From positions 90,035,529-90,099,528 of the forward strand of contig CM043959.1 in the NCBI GenBank assembly GCA_014529385.2: a stretch of DNA of 64,000 nt, given 5' to 3'. The notes beneath the pieces were generated by a model that saw only the letters and a program-made list of their open reading frames with translations, made no database searches and was not told where the DNA came from. Made by a program: the position numbers and the translations under genes. Below, piece after piece: positions 44,575-55,728 of the stretch (positions are counted from its first letter, which is position 1; every line of letters begins with the position of its first letter). This stretch comes from Adiantum capillus-veneris. Its lineage: Eukaryota > Streptophyta > Polypodiopsida > Polypodiales > Pteridaceae.

Positions 44575-44800
44575 TAAACTCTCATTGGACCCCTTTGCCT
44601 CCTGGCCAATAGGAATCAGGCAAGCCATGGGGCTTCTGAATGCTCATTGGACCCCTTGGGAGACTGCCCAATAGTCTTCTAGGAGACTTAATTCTCATTG
44701 GTTTCTTTTATTAAATGTTTTTAAATTAATTAAACTAGATTTACTCTAGCTTAATTCTCATTGGTCCACTTCAAGGGTCATCCAATAGAAATTGGGCACA
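44575..44800. promoter_or_regulatory. Cluster of inverted CCAAT-box pairs
   Basis: CTCATTGG recurs at about 44580, 44643, 44692 and 44757. Three of the four are followed 20-25 bases later by CCAATAG, giving ATTGG…CCAAT inverted pairs. In plants CCAAT boxes bind NF-Y. Within an LTR relic this could be an old enhancer array. Confidence 0.4.
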
Positions 44801-44999
44801 CCTTGTGGGCATCTGGCCTAGGGAGCTGACATGTGTCCCTCATTCCCTTTGTGTAAAGGGAGACTGTGTGTGTGTGTGTGTGTGGCTTTCTCTCTCATCC
44901 CCTACCTTTAGGGCTCGCCCCCTCCCATGTAGGGATGTGCAAAGACTTTTAGGGCACACACAAAGCATCCAATTTTCCCTAGGGTTGACCTTTGGACAC

Positions 45000-46190
45000 A
45001 ACCTTTGAATTTTGGAACCTTAGCATTTTGGAAGTCTTAATGGGCTGAACCTTAGGGTCTTTTCAGCCCATTGTTGCACATGGCTCTTTTGCAGATGGCC
45101 CCCCCTTTGGATCCCTACTGTGGCCGGTCTGCTAGCTTAACCAATATTCTAGCTTTTTCTCCCCTGGCCTTCCCCACATTAAATGATCAGTTTAATATGA
45201 GAAAATCATTTAGGAGAATTAGATATTGATTATTATGACATGAGCATTGAGCTTTTATTGGCTTACTTTGAATACTCATACCCTTTGAATAACACCAAAT
45301 TGTTACTAGAACACCGATTTAGGTTTCATTTTCAAAAGGGTCCCTGCAAGGTAACTCTTATTTGACACGTTAAACTATCTAAACACACAAAAAAACCACC
45401 ATTAATCATAAAGAAAACATCAAGATAATTTGCACCTTTTCAAGTACATATCTTAAATAATTCATGCAAAAAAATAGTGTATTATTTTAATGCTATGACT
45501 CTAGAAGATCTTATCAAGTGCTGATTTTTTCTATTACAAAAACATGAGCTGTCATGTTTTCTATTCGAATGTCATTGCTAGTTATTTGAACCCTTTGTTA
45601 GGGATTCACAAAAGCATTTTATTCATTTACTAAATGCAAGATACCAGACATCCTTACTAATATTTGGAGTTACACTTTGCAAACTTTATCCCTTCTTTTA
45701 TCACAAGAAGTACATAGGCTTCAACACATTAGTATGGTAAGCGTAACAAGCTCTGTTCTATATCAAACTGAGGGTGAAAGAGAGAGTACATAAACGATCA
45801 CAAGGACGCTGATGAATTTAACTAAATATTTTCTACAATGAGAAAGAGGTTTCTCCATATGGGTATGATTTGTTCCATCTTGCTAGCTTGTGATGATACT
45901 CTCTATTGACCAAATAGACACTTCGATAGCATGTGGTCAACTTCACCTTTTTATTGGGTCTAGCAACCTTAGTGTTGTGTTTGTGGCTCCTTAATAAGCT
46001 GTTTGTGATGTTATTGTGGCTCATGAGGTTTCTCTTATTCATTGAAAAATCCTTTCACTTTTCGACATGCTATTCCACACATCCACATTATATTTTAGAG
46101 GTTCTTTCCATCAATGTGATGCACAAGTAGATCTACCTCAAGTCTCCATTGTACATGCAAACTTCAAGCTACTCATCTAGACCTCGTCTA
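45000..46190. other. No gene seen
   Basis: Non-coding by inspection, with no structured repeat found. Confidence 0.5.
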
Positions 46191-46192
46191 CA

Positions 46193-46425
46193 AATGTGGG
46201 GACTAAACCATTAGTTCATTTTTGTGTCACGCTCAAATTAAGATCTACAGCATTATTCAAAAGATTCATTACTTTGTTAGCGTACAAGGTAAAATCACAG
46301 CACTGCGCTCTCATTAACCCACGTGGCTACTCTTTAAAAATGTGGGGACTAAACCATTAGTTCTTTTTTGTGTCACGCTCAAGTTAAGATCTAAGCATTA
46401 TTCAAAAGCTTCATTACTTTGTTAG
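46193..46425. repeat. Two-copy direct repeat, 146-bp period
   Basis: Units 46193-46280 and 46339-46425 share ATGTGGGGACTAAACCATTA, TTTTTGTGTCACGCTCAA and CATTACTTTGTTAGC with few differences. Confidence 0.9.
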
Positions 46426-46462
46426 CTCGGAGCTTTGTTTGCAGGTTTGTCTCTGGCCACTG

Positions 46463-46464
<2 letters not shown>

Positions 46465-46521
<57 letters not shown>
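46465..46521. repeat. (GA)n microsatellite
   Basis: About 28 GA units. Confidence 0.97.
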
Positions 46522-46524
<3 letters not shown>

Positions 46525-47094
46525 CTATAAAGCGAGTAACATCTTTTTGACGCTCCTCCTTTCAACCAAAGCCATCATCACAGCACGTTATAATTTCCAC
46601 ACACATATTCACAGGAGTAATTGCTACAAGAGGCTGTGACTTTTTTCTAGCTAGTACTAAAGGAAGTAACAAGCATTGTTGGATGTGGGTCTACAGATTA
46701 CCCTTCTCTTTCTATGCTTTTCTTTTGTGCTCCAAAATAGTGTGCATTTACCCTACGCTTAAGCAACTTATTAGGAGATTAATTAGCTGCTATGGCCTGG
46801 AAGTCAAAATCCAGATGCAAAGTGAGGGCCTCTCTCCAGCTGCAATCACCTACGCACAGGCATCTAGAAGGCATGTGGCTCTGTCGCGCTTTTCTAATCG
46901 TTGCAGTCAAAATTTAGATGCAAGGCATGTCGAGCCATAGTGATCTTGATTCTTTGATGCGGCCTCCCTCGATGCTGTGTAGTCCTCTGCCAGTCGTGGG
47001 CGTCTGGATCTTAATCCTAGCTCTGTCGCTTGGTTGATCAATGTGCCTCTGGTGTGAGGAAAATGTGGGATCTGCTGTGGTAGTAGCTGCTCCG

Positions 47095-47460
47095 ATGGTT
47101 TAGTGCCCGCTCTAAAGAAGTCTGTGATCCGCCTTGACACTCACTAGCTTCTCCTCTTGTTAGGCTCTTTCTGTGTGTGCGCAGCTCGAGCAAAAGAAAA
47201 TCCCAGGCATCGATTATTATCTCTGGTCCTCATTCCCCATGACTCTAGAGAGTGGTCCAAATCCCTCTCTGAACAGGCAATGGAAGCGGCCTCATATCTT
47301 ATAGTTAACGGGACGTGTCCTGGCCTCTGTTGGTACTCCGTTGTATCGAAGCTGGTGTCTTGTCACAACGTCGTCCTTCGCAAGCTGGAGAAGACGCGCT
47401 ATATAGAAAGCCATCTTCGTGCCTAGCTCATGTGTGGGTTGTATCCAAGATCACAATTGT
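47095..47460. repeat. Dispersed repeat, related to 2890-3420
   Basis: Second member of the pair described at 2890. The minus-strand HCLFREGFGPLSRVM peptide is present but followed by a stop. Confidence 0.6.
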
Positions 47461-47951
47461 GTACCATAGTTACCCAACTCTGACAAGCCCCAAAGTGTAA
47501 GATCACAGCTCGAAGAGGTGAATGCACCCATTCGTAGGAGAAGGCCCACGTTCACACCTGAATTGAGTGGTAGTTTATATCTTGAATAGAGGGAGATCAC
47601 TGATTCCTTTAGAGCACTTCAGAGCCAACTTATACCAGAGGTATATTAGTTGATTGAGCCATTGAGCTTAGAGAGCTCGATGCCTATGTCTACGAGGGAG
47701 ACCACAACATCAATGGAGGCTCCATAGAGGATCATGACAATTCTAGAACGACATATATGGGAGACGTTCAGTACGACTATTTGCATTGGCGGACATTGAC
47801 CCGATGCCGGTGTCCTCGGGCATTGATGACGATGATTTTAGTCTCACTTTATGTCAGTTTTTTTTATACCAAGGCATTGGATTAGATCCATCAATATTAA
47901 AAAAAGGACCTTTTGAAGAGGCCAGCTGTATTAACATTTTATTTCATTTCA

Positions 47952-47956
<5 letters not shown>

Positions 47957-48005
<49 letters not shown>
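47957..48005. repeat. (CT)n microsatellite beside the short-LTR element
   Basis: About 24 CT units ending 25 bases before the target duplication of the 48036-50580 element. Confidence 0.96.
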
Positions 48006-48007
<2 letters not shown>

Positions 48008-48035
48008 ACCCTATTGCTATCGCCAGCACATCTTT

Positions 48036-48177
48036 TTTTGAGAGAGAAGGAGAGAGCACAGAAGTAGAACACCAAAGTGTGTAGAATACACACATGAGAT
48101 GATGTATATATAGAGGGGACCTAGGTGCCATATATAGAGAAGCCATATATTGAGTAGCTTCACATATAAGCTCAACA
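48036..48177 (-). repeat. 3' LTR (142 bp) of the short-LTR element
   Basis: The terminal base pair next to the TCTTT duplication has changed (TT where the other LTR has TG). Otherwise it is nearly identical to 50439-50580, including a GATGTATATATAGAGG TATA-like block. Confidence 0.93.
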
Positions 48178-48889
48178 CCCCCGCTCAAATAAGGGTCCCT
48201 AACTGTGGATGAAAAAACCCTTGGGGGATCAAGGGAAAAACCCACAGCTCTATATACACCCACCGTTATATTATAAAAATCATTAAATATACAAATGTTT
48301 ACGAGGAGCTACATCACTCCTTTTACAATGAATGTTTTATGAGGAGTTACATTACTCCTATCCTATCAAATACAATAATGAATACAAAGGTTCAATAAAG
48401 AGGTATAAAAGCTATCGATTAGCTTGTAATCAAAAGTGTCTCCGTGAATCTGCTGTGTAGCTTGTCATCAATATCGCATCACCAAACATGCTTTCATGTT
48501 GTCATCAATATGGCATCACCAAACATATCTTCATAAATCTTTTATTGTCACCAAGTTTGTCTTCATAAAATCAATTCTTTGATCAATCCTACATAGATCA
48601 TAGACTCCAAAAAGAACATGTCATGAAAATTATTAGCATCGTTAATGAAATAATTACGTTCACAATGCCATAAGAGATGGTTCGCGACGCCACTCTTTTG
48701 ACGACATATATACGCACGACAACATATGGTACATAAAGTATAAACGTAAAAGTACAAAATGTGTGATTACGTGATACAAATGATATGTGTATATACTACA
48801 TAAAACAACATTTATTAATGTAGTGATCAATGAATACCATCAAAGTATTAACAAAATATCATCATTATATCAATAAAAATGAATAAATG

Positions 48890-49240
48890 ACCATGGTATC
48901 AATGAAAAGCATCATGATATCACCGAGAATAATCATTGTATCAACGAAACAACATTATGGCATCACCGAGAATAACCATGGTATCAACGAAACATCATCA
49001 TGGCATCACCGAGAATAACCATGGTATCAACGAACCAACATCATGGTATCACCGAGAATAACCATGGTATCAACGAAACATCATCATGGCATCACCGAGA
49101 ATAACCATGGTATCAATGAAATATCATCATGGCACCACCGAGAATAACCATGGTATCAATGACATATCATCATGGTATCAACAAAAATCACCATGACCAA
49201 AGTATTAACAAAACATCATCATGGTACCATCAAAATCACT
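48890..49240. repeat. Tandem array A, about 43-bp period, 6 or more units
   Basis: The phrase CATCATGG.ATCACCGAGAATAACCATGGTATCAACGAAA repeats, with CACCGAGAATAA at about 48921, 48964, 49008, 49050, 49093 and 49136. Degenerate copies continue to each side. Confidence 0.9.
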
Positions 49241-49514
49241 ATGGTATCAATGAGAAATTATCAATAAAACGACGTAAACTATATCTCTAAAAGAATAATT
49301 ATACGAGAATCAATGAACGAGTATATCATATAACAAAAGATCATGTACCAACAGTAGCTCGATAGAACTTGGACGATCATCAACGGCTCGACTGAGTCGG
49401 AACGATGTGTAACTGGCTTTTGCAGCAAAGTTACGTCAGTAACAAATATATGATTGATGAAGAAAAATATAATTGAGAAGTTTTCAATTATGAGAAAAAT
49501 CAAAAGCAAAAAGT

Positions 49515-50400
49515 AAAATTTTGATTTTCAAACATATTCGCAATCCGAGACGATAACCCAAAATCGGTGCAGAATTTAGAGAAACTTCCTTCTGCAAAGT
49601 TATAGACCACATCGATTCCGGTCTGCCATAGCGGGTAGTTTCTTCTGCAAAGTTGTAGAACACATCGATTCCGGTCTCTCACACGGGTAGTTTCTGCAAA
49701 ATCATTTTCAATAAGCAGAAAAATAAAAAACAAAAAACGGAAATTGCTTTTTATGTATGTACGCAGTCCGCGAACGATAACTCAAAATCGGTGCAGAATT
49801 TAAAAACACTTCCTTTTGCAAAGTTGTAGACCACATCCATTCCGGTCTCTTCGTAGGGTAGTTTCTGCAAAATCGTTTCCAATTAGCAGAAAAATAAAAA
49901 ACAAAAAACGGAAGTTGCTTTTTAGGTATGTACGCAGTCCGCGAACGATAACTCAAAATCGGTGCAGAATTTGAAAAAACTTCCTTCTGCAAAGTTGTAG
50001 ACCACATCCATTCTGGTCTGCTACATAGATAGTTTCTGCAAAATCTTTTTCAATTAGCAAAAAAATCAAAAACAAAAAGCGGAAGTTGCTTTTCAGGTAT
50101 GTACGCAGTCCACGAACGATAACTCAAAATCGCTGCAGAATTTGAAAACACTTCCTTCTACAAATTTGTAGACCACATCGATTCCGGTCTTTCTCGCGGG
50201 TAGTTTCTGCAAAATCGTTTCCAATTAGCAGAAAAATCAAAAACAAAACGCGTAAGCTGTTTTTCAGGTATGTACGCAGTCCGTGAACGATAACTCAAAA
50301 TCGGTGCAGAATTTGAAGAAACTTCCTTCTGCAAAGTTGTAGACCACATCGATTTCGATCTCTCACGCGAGAAGTTTCTACAAAATCGATTTTGATTAGG
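49515..50400 (-). repeat. Tandem array B, about 175-bp period, 5 units, coding-like on the minus strand
   Basis: Each unit holds GTACGCAGTCCGCGAACGAT, GGTGCAGAATTTGAAAA, CTTCTGCAAAGTTGTAGACC and CAAAATCGTTT. The minus strand keeps long open frames through several units (99 codons at 50007-49708 and 112 at 50496-50158) repeating WKRFCRNYPRERPE and STTLQKEV.SNSAPILSYRS. The period is not a multiple of three throughout, so a selected protein is uncertain. Confidence 0.85.
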
Positions 50401-50438
50401 AGAGAAATTGAAAACAAAAACGTACTGCTCTGATACCA

Positions 50439-50580
50439 TGTTGAGAGAGAAGGAGAGAGCACAGAAGTAGAACCCCAAAGTGTGTAGAATACACACAGGA
50501 GATGATGTATATATAGAGGGGACCTGGGTGCCATATATAGAGAAGCCATATATTGAGTAGCTTCACATATAAGCTCAACA
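50439..50580 (-). repeat. 5' LTR (142 bp) of the short-LTR element
   Basis: Abuts the primer site directly and is followed by the TCTTT duplication. Ends are TGTTGA / TCAACA in inverted orientation. Confidence 0.94.
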
Positions 50581-50585
50581 TCTTT

Positions 50586-52030
50586 CACGCGGGAAACCTC
50601 ACCGCTTTGCTAATTGCAACTTGCGAAGCTGCATCCATGACGCCCTGCATTTAGTAGTCGAGCTGCACCGCGCCAATCAGCTAGCCGTGCGAGCTGCTCA
50701 AGCTCCCTTCTCATTCGCTGCCCTCCCAGCCGACCACGAGCTGCAGGCAGCAGGGCAGCCTCTGCTTGCTTAATCTGCCCATGCACAAGCTCCACAAGGC
50801 GCGCGCCTGGCCTCTCTCTCCAATAAATCCCCAACAGAACCGATCCGGCCCCTCGGTATCACGCCCCCAGAAATTTTTAGTTTCCGATTACCTAAGAGAC
50901 TTGTCTGAGTTCTCAGGACGTGACCAAGTAAAACAGGCTAATGTTGTTTGCTTTGTGCAGCAATAACGAGTACATCTACTGGAAGATGATTACGCCAACA
51001 TAGGTTCACCACATAAAAGAATCCCAGAAGCGACGTTCTGCAAGCCCACGTCGTCCCCACTCGATCTGCAACAAATTTTCAACAATTGCACGTCTTTGGT
51101 TAGTTGTGTGGCGCAATTGGTGGCGGACCGAATTGGAAGCTAAGCATCGTCTCTGGATCAATGCCGCCTTAACAAGTTTCCATTACCAGCCAGGTATTTA
51201 TTTCCAATTTTTTACCAGTGCTCGAAAAAAACATTTTTTCAAAAACTTGCCAAACCTACATATGTGAAACAACACAATTTGAAGGTTTTTATACCAAATT
51301 ACAGTAAATTTTTTCAAATTTTGTAGGTTTTCTCACTTTCAAATATAAAATTTAGAGGTAAATCTCAAAATTGGTAGGTGGGATTACATTAAACCTAGGT
51401 TTTTTTCGAGATTTGTAAATTTCCACCAAAGAAAATACATTTCTTAGCCAAACAGAGGAATGGCACAAATTGGTAATTTCAAGCATCGAATCATGTCGGT
51501 TTTTATGTCAAAAAAATGAAGCCTTTATCACAATATTCTACAAAGTGTGCACCTTTTATTTGCATTTACGATTGTATGAGGGAATGTAAATGCTGCTAGT
51601 ATTGAAATTAGAATTGGAATGTAAATGCTATTGGTATTGAAAGTTCATTTGGAAATGGTGGTTGGTGCCATAGTTGGGAATGGTATAAATTTATCAATTC
51701 AATTTAGCATTGCACTCTAGAGTCTTTGTTTGTACTCTTGTTTGTAGCGCGAGACCCTAAAGGGTCTTCCCTAACGACCCTAAAGAGTTGTATTTGCTAC
51801 AAAAATATATTCATTTTACATTGTACTTCTTTGATTATTTTAAGCCTCTGCTTTGTAGGTTTGTAGTAGTATTCATGTCTAGCTGTATTTAGCTTACATT
51901 AGGTCTTGAGAATATAGCTTGATGTGAATTATTCAATGTGAATTGTAAATTGAGAGGGGTAAGATTAAGCTTTCAAGTTAAAAGGGGTGTCACTCTGACT
52001 AGCCAGTGTTGCTTGTGGTATCCACTACAG
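50586..52030. other. No clear gene; possible small exon
   Basis: The stretch near 50990-51130 reads in one plus frame as DDYANIGSPHKRIPEATFCK followed by PLDLQQIFNNCTSLVSCVAQ, which is protein-like and could be an upstream exon of the genes that follow. I have no splice proof. The rest is A/T-rich. Confidence 0.35.
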
Positions 52031-52463
52031 ATGGCTGGTCAAAGTGAGCAAACACTATGTGATGACATTGATAGTGAAAGTATAAGTGAAGTGCGAGAAT
52101 ATCCTATAGAGAAACGCAGAGAATTTGTAGACTTGCAGTCACAAATCTTATTTCATGAGTTTGGGCAGGATAGTGCTTGGCCAGAAGACCAATATCTATT
52201 GTTTGGAAGGTCTGGGAGAAAATGGAATGTTTTAACCATTTTCATTGACGATGTAATGGCATGGGATGGTAAAGCTTTTGACTCTCAAGAGGAAGCTAGG
52301 ACTTGTTGACCGCTACAAGGTAGTATACCGCTCAAACGAGGAGACCATGTCTATGGTCACCTTGATGGACAGAGCGAAAGTGATAGGACATATTATTCCT
52401 AGAAGAAAAACTATTTTGTATCGACTGCCTCCACCATATCCCACTGCACAACCACCTTATTAA
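52031..52463 (+). pseudogene. Unknown small protein with a frameshift
   Basis: ATG at 52031 opens 92 codons (MAGQSEQTLCDDIDSESISE, QDSAWPEDQYLLFGRSGRKW, FIDDVMAWDGKAFDSQEEAR) and ends in TGA at 52309. Another frame overlapping the end continues naturally with DRYKVVYRSNEETMSMVTLM and IIPRRKTILYRLPPPYPTAQ to a stop at 52463. A one-base shift near 52300 would explain this. I do not recognise the family. It directly precedes the zinc-binding transposase-like gene on the same strand and may belong to the same mobile unit. Confidence 0.5.
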
Positions 52464-52615
52464 GTTTACTATGTACTCTTCTTGCAAAATGGATGACTAT
52501 TTCAGCATCTCTTAATAATATTTGATCACTAATGTACTCATTTAAAGGTGTTTATGTTGTACGTTCTTTGATTTGTACAAAAGTTCACACGTATATTTAT
52601 ATTTGGTCTACAGTC

Positions 52616-54379
52616 ATGGGCACAATAACTTCTTGGAAGTGCGCGTGTAATTATAAGTGTTCACACTCTATTAACGGTTGGGAGTTGGTGTCAAAGCGGA
52701 CCTTTTATTTTCATCAAAATCAAGACTCATTAGGAAAGCTACATCCTTCTGTGACCAAGCGTAGAAGGGTACAAAGTGACATTGATTTGGATGTCACACA
52801 TAACATCACAGAACGAACAGAAGATCGACATGTAGAAAGAACTGAAGAGTCCAATAGTGATGGAAGGAAGGCTTTCTGCAACTGTTCTTTCTATTGCTAT
52901 GGCGGACGGTTTGTGTATACTTCAACCCTTTAACGACACCAAATTCTTTCAAAGAGATTTGGGAGCTTGAAGCTCCATTTTGGTTTAGATGTGCCACATG
53001 TAGCACCTTCCTTGAGTGAAGGTCTCAATGTGGAGGAAGAGAAAATGGAAGATTCAAATGGCGGTGACCATCATGCAAATGGTGACGACCATTTACAGGC
53101 TAAGGCTAGCGTGCAAGATAGCAGGGAGGAAAATGAGGAAGGGACATCTATTGTTCTCTTTGAACTAATAGAGAGAATAGTAGAACTTTAAAGTTTATGG
53201 GATGAACATAAAATGCCGATAGGTGTTCAAGATCAAATGCTACATCTTCTGTTTGGTGACCTTGGTGGAGCTAGGGTAAAGAACTACTCTTCGAAAAGAA
53301 GCCTAGCTAAATTGTTGGTTCAGTTGCCAAAGACATGGGAAGGTGAGCTTGGAGGGGTACAAGTACCCGCGTGCTGGGATCAATTACAAACAATGTTGAA
53401 AGATTTGGGGATGGTGACTGCCTCTCGTTATCGTATTTGTACAGGAAGTAATGGAGCAAAGCACGCACCCGAACTTCTATACCCAAGTATAGAGGACAAC
53501 TTTGTAGGAGAGGTTCTAAGGTGTGCCTGTTCAGGTGCTTCAAACTCCAAAAATCTTAAACGTGACTATATTACTTGCTGTGAAAAGTGCAGAGTATGCA
53601 CAAAGCCAAGAAAGTCAATGCTTGCTTTTGATTATATTCCAATAGGACCTCAACTGAAGCTTCTTACAAGGAGTAGAACCTTTTGTCATGAGCTATTGAG
53701 TTTGTGGCACCATAAAAATCAATGGTGTAAGGGAGATGCATTTTCTACGGGAAGGCATATAAAGGAATTTTGGGATGGAACAAAATTCCAAGGAGTGAAG
53801 AACTTTTGGGACCCATTGTCAACATATGAGCTGCCAGTTGTTTGCTCTACACCTCGATGTAAGAAGTCTTACACGACTTTTCCCTTTGACAAACGCTCTC
53901 AAAAACTTGAAGATGCATGGGATGCTGATCGAGCAGTGTACACTTTTATCTGCTCCGAATGCAAGGAAGAAATCGAATGTGAGAAAAGGTTGTGCAAGGT
54001 AATGATGTCTATCTTCCTCTTTTTCTTAGCAAAATATACATTGAATGTCCTTACTTACTCTGATTGTTGGTGTGCATAATCATGGTGACCCTAGAAATAT
54101 AGCTCTCTTGTTGCATTGGGACGGGTTTCAAACTTCAAGAACCACACAAAAAAGTTGTGGGGTTGTGGAGATTATGGTGCTCAATGCTGGAAAACAAAAC
54201 TCTATGGATATCATGCCAGTCTTGTTTATTCCACAAAGCTGCAAAAAGATTATTAAGTCTTCCGGCGATGTCTTCGGATCATTTCTGAAACCATTAGTGG
54301 ATGAGTTGGAATCACTGTATATTGATGGAGTGGATGTATTATATGAGTATCCACTAGAAAACATCTTTGATGATACGAG

Positions 54380-54380
<1 letters not shown>
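52616..54380 (+). pseudogene. Divergent transposase-like zinc-binding protein (CMC- or KDZ-like)
   Basis: One plus-strand frame from ATG 52616 reads SWKCACNYKCSHSINGWELV then SKRTFYFHQN. A Cys cluster followed by VSKRTF..H is the pattern at the N-terminus of CACTA-like transposases. After TAA codons at 52931 and 53189, the frame resumes for 288 codons (53213-54079) with QDQMLHLLFGDLG, CACSGAS…CCEKCRVCTKPRK (zinc-binding), and PVVCSTPRCKKSYTTFPFDK. After an apparent intron or shift, 54045 onward has ALLLHWDGFQTSRTTQKSCG and FGSFLKPLVDELESLYIDGV. HWDG with a downstream SFLKPLVDEL resembles part of Tnp2 catalytic domains. It is cut at 54383 by a CT array. The family is inferred. Confidence 0.5.

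Positions 54381-54382
<2 letters not shown>

Positions 54383-54474
<92 letters not shown>
54383..54474. repeat. (CT)n microsatellite, ~46 units
   Basis: The longest dinucleotide tract in the window. It ends the recognisable transposase-like coding sequence. Confidence 0.98.
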
Positions 54475-54476
<2 letters not shown>

Positions 54477-55716
54477 TGTTTACTGCAGCGCTACTCTCAG
54501 GCGCACCCTCTGGCAAGAAGCGCTACCCCTCCAACTACCTATTGAGGCTTGCGACTCCCCACTTCTCCAGGTGACCCCCTCTCTCCCTATTGTCTCTCTC
54601 TTGGCTGGCAGACCATTGACGGCCGTTCTCTCTCTCTAGCTTGCTCTAGAACTGCCAACAAAATCTCTCTCTTTCATCTTTGTTTCGACGCTGCAGAGAG
54701 AATCTCTCTCTCTATCTTTGTTTGCTCGCCCACATGCTCTCTCTGCATGAACTGCTTGCGACCCTCTCTCTCCTCTAACTTCTCATGCTCGCAACCCTGC
54801 ACACACAACTGCTTGCGGTTTACATCTCGGACTCAGGCTCTCTCTCTTTCAAACTATGCTCTGGCGACTTCCTCTAGCGACCACTCCTGCTCTCTCTTGC
54901 ACTCCTCCCGTCTCGTGGCCCTTTGCACTCAGCTTCCTCTCAGGCTCGCCTGCAGCCTCACCTTCGTCTCCCCAATGAGTACACGCACACATAGGGTCGC
55001 CCACTTGGGCTCCCTCCTTCTCCTCACTCAGGTTCTCTGCTTCCCTCCTCTCGCTCTTGCGACCTCGCCTCCAGGCGGTTCCCCTCAGCGTGGCGATTCA
55101 GAGCTGGCCCAATAACCATAAAAAACCTTTATTGTAAATTTTTTTATAAATACCTATACGCCCTTATTCCCACTACACACAAAAAGTCGCTCTCGAAATC
55201 CTGTTCAGCAACCTCGACTCGGCTCTCATCGACTCTGTCGACCTCTTCTCAGAAAACCCCATGGACTTGCACTACAGGGCAACCCTCTCTACATCTTCTT
55301 AATATTTCGAAAAATTATTTCGCAATGCAGTCATTAAGTGAGAAATCTATCCGACTTGGAATCACGCCCATCCTATCACTTCAATTTACCGTAGATATTT
55401 TATGCGAACGAGTCAGGAACTTCCACCTCTACCATGTCAACAGGCCATAGCTATTTCCCAAGCACCCGTGTTGGTAACGTAATGGTACTTATCTAGAAAA
55501 GCAACTACCTACTTAAGATCGTACACCCACTTTCCTCGCAAATACTTCAGTTAAGATGCATCTCACTCATCAAACAACAATCAACATCTGCACACATTAA
55601 TTAACATTTTTGTGATGATATGCAATTCAATATGTCTAAATGCACTTAGCATGCCCATGCAAACCCCAAATTAATGTCAAAAGTTTACAATTTTGGTGTA
55701 GATTGATGGGTCTACA
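54475..55716 (-). mobile_element. Presumed 3' LTR of Ty3 element D (lower end uncertain)
   Basis: On the minus strand an LTR-like TGTAGACCC starts immediately after a G-run at 55724-55719, the PPT of element D. The other LTR lies beyond 64000, so the lower end cannot be fixed. A plus-strand TATAAATA at about 55145 and a CT-rich stretch may belong to something else. Confidence 0.5.
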
Positions 55717-55728
55717 TTCCCCCCACAC
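55717..55728 (-). other. Polypurine tract of element D
   Basis: The minus strand reads GTGTGGGGGGAA just before TGTAGACCC. Similar tracts precede 3' LTRs of plant Ty3 elements. Confidence 0.65.

Larger units (their letters stand above)
48036..50580 (-). mobile_element. Complete non-autonomous short-LTR retrotransposon (TRIM/LARD-like)
   Basis: Direct repeats of 142 bases (48036-48177 and 50439-50580) differ at about four positions. They are flanked by a perfect TCTTT duplication (48031-48035 and 50581-50585). On the minus strand the LTR runs TGTTGAGC…CTCAACA. An exact TGGTATCAGAGCAGTA primer site (initiator tRNA-Met) follows the 5' LTR at 50438-50423, and a GAGCGGGGG polypurine tract precedes the 3' LTR at 48186-48178. 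The 2.26 kb interior has no gag or pol and consists largely of two tandem-repeat arrays. It must be moved by proteins from another element. Confidence 0.93.

Noticed and set aside
48890-49240. CRISPR-like spacing of short repeats
   Set aside because: Units are contiguous tandem repeats without unique spacers, in plant DNA, inside an LTR element.
50610-50834. Minus-strand ORF with Arg/Ala/Leu-rich sequence
   Set aside because: Compositional frame in G/C-rich DNA with no recognisable motif and no neighbouring gene signals.
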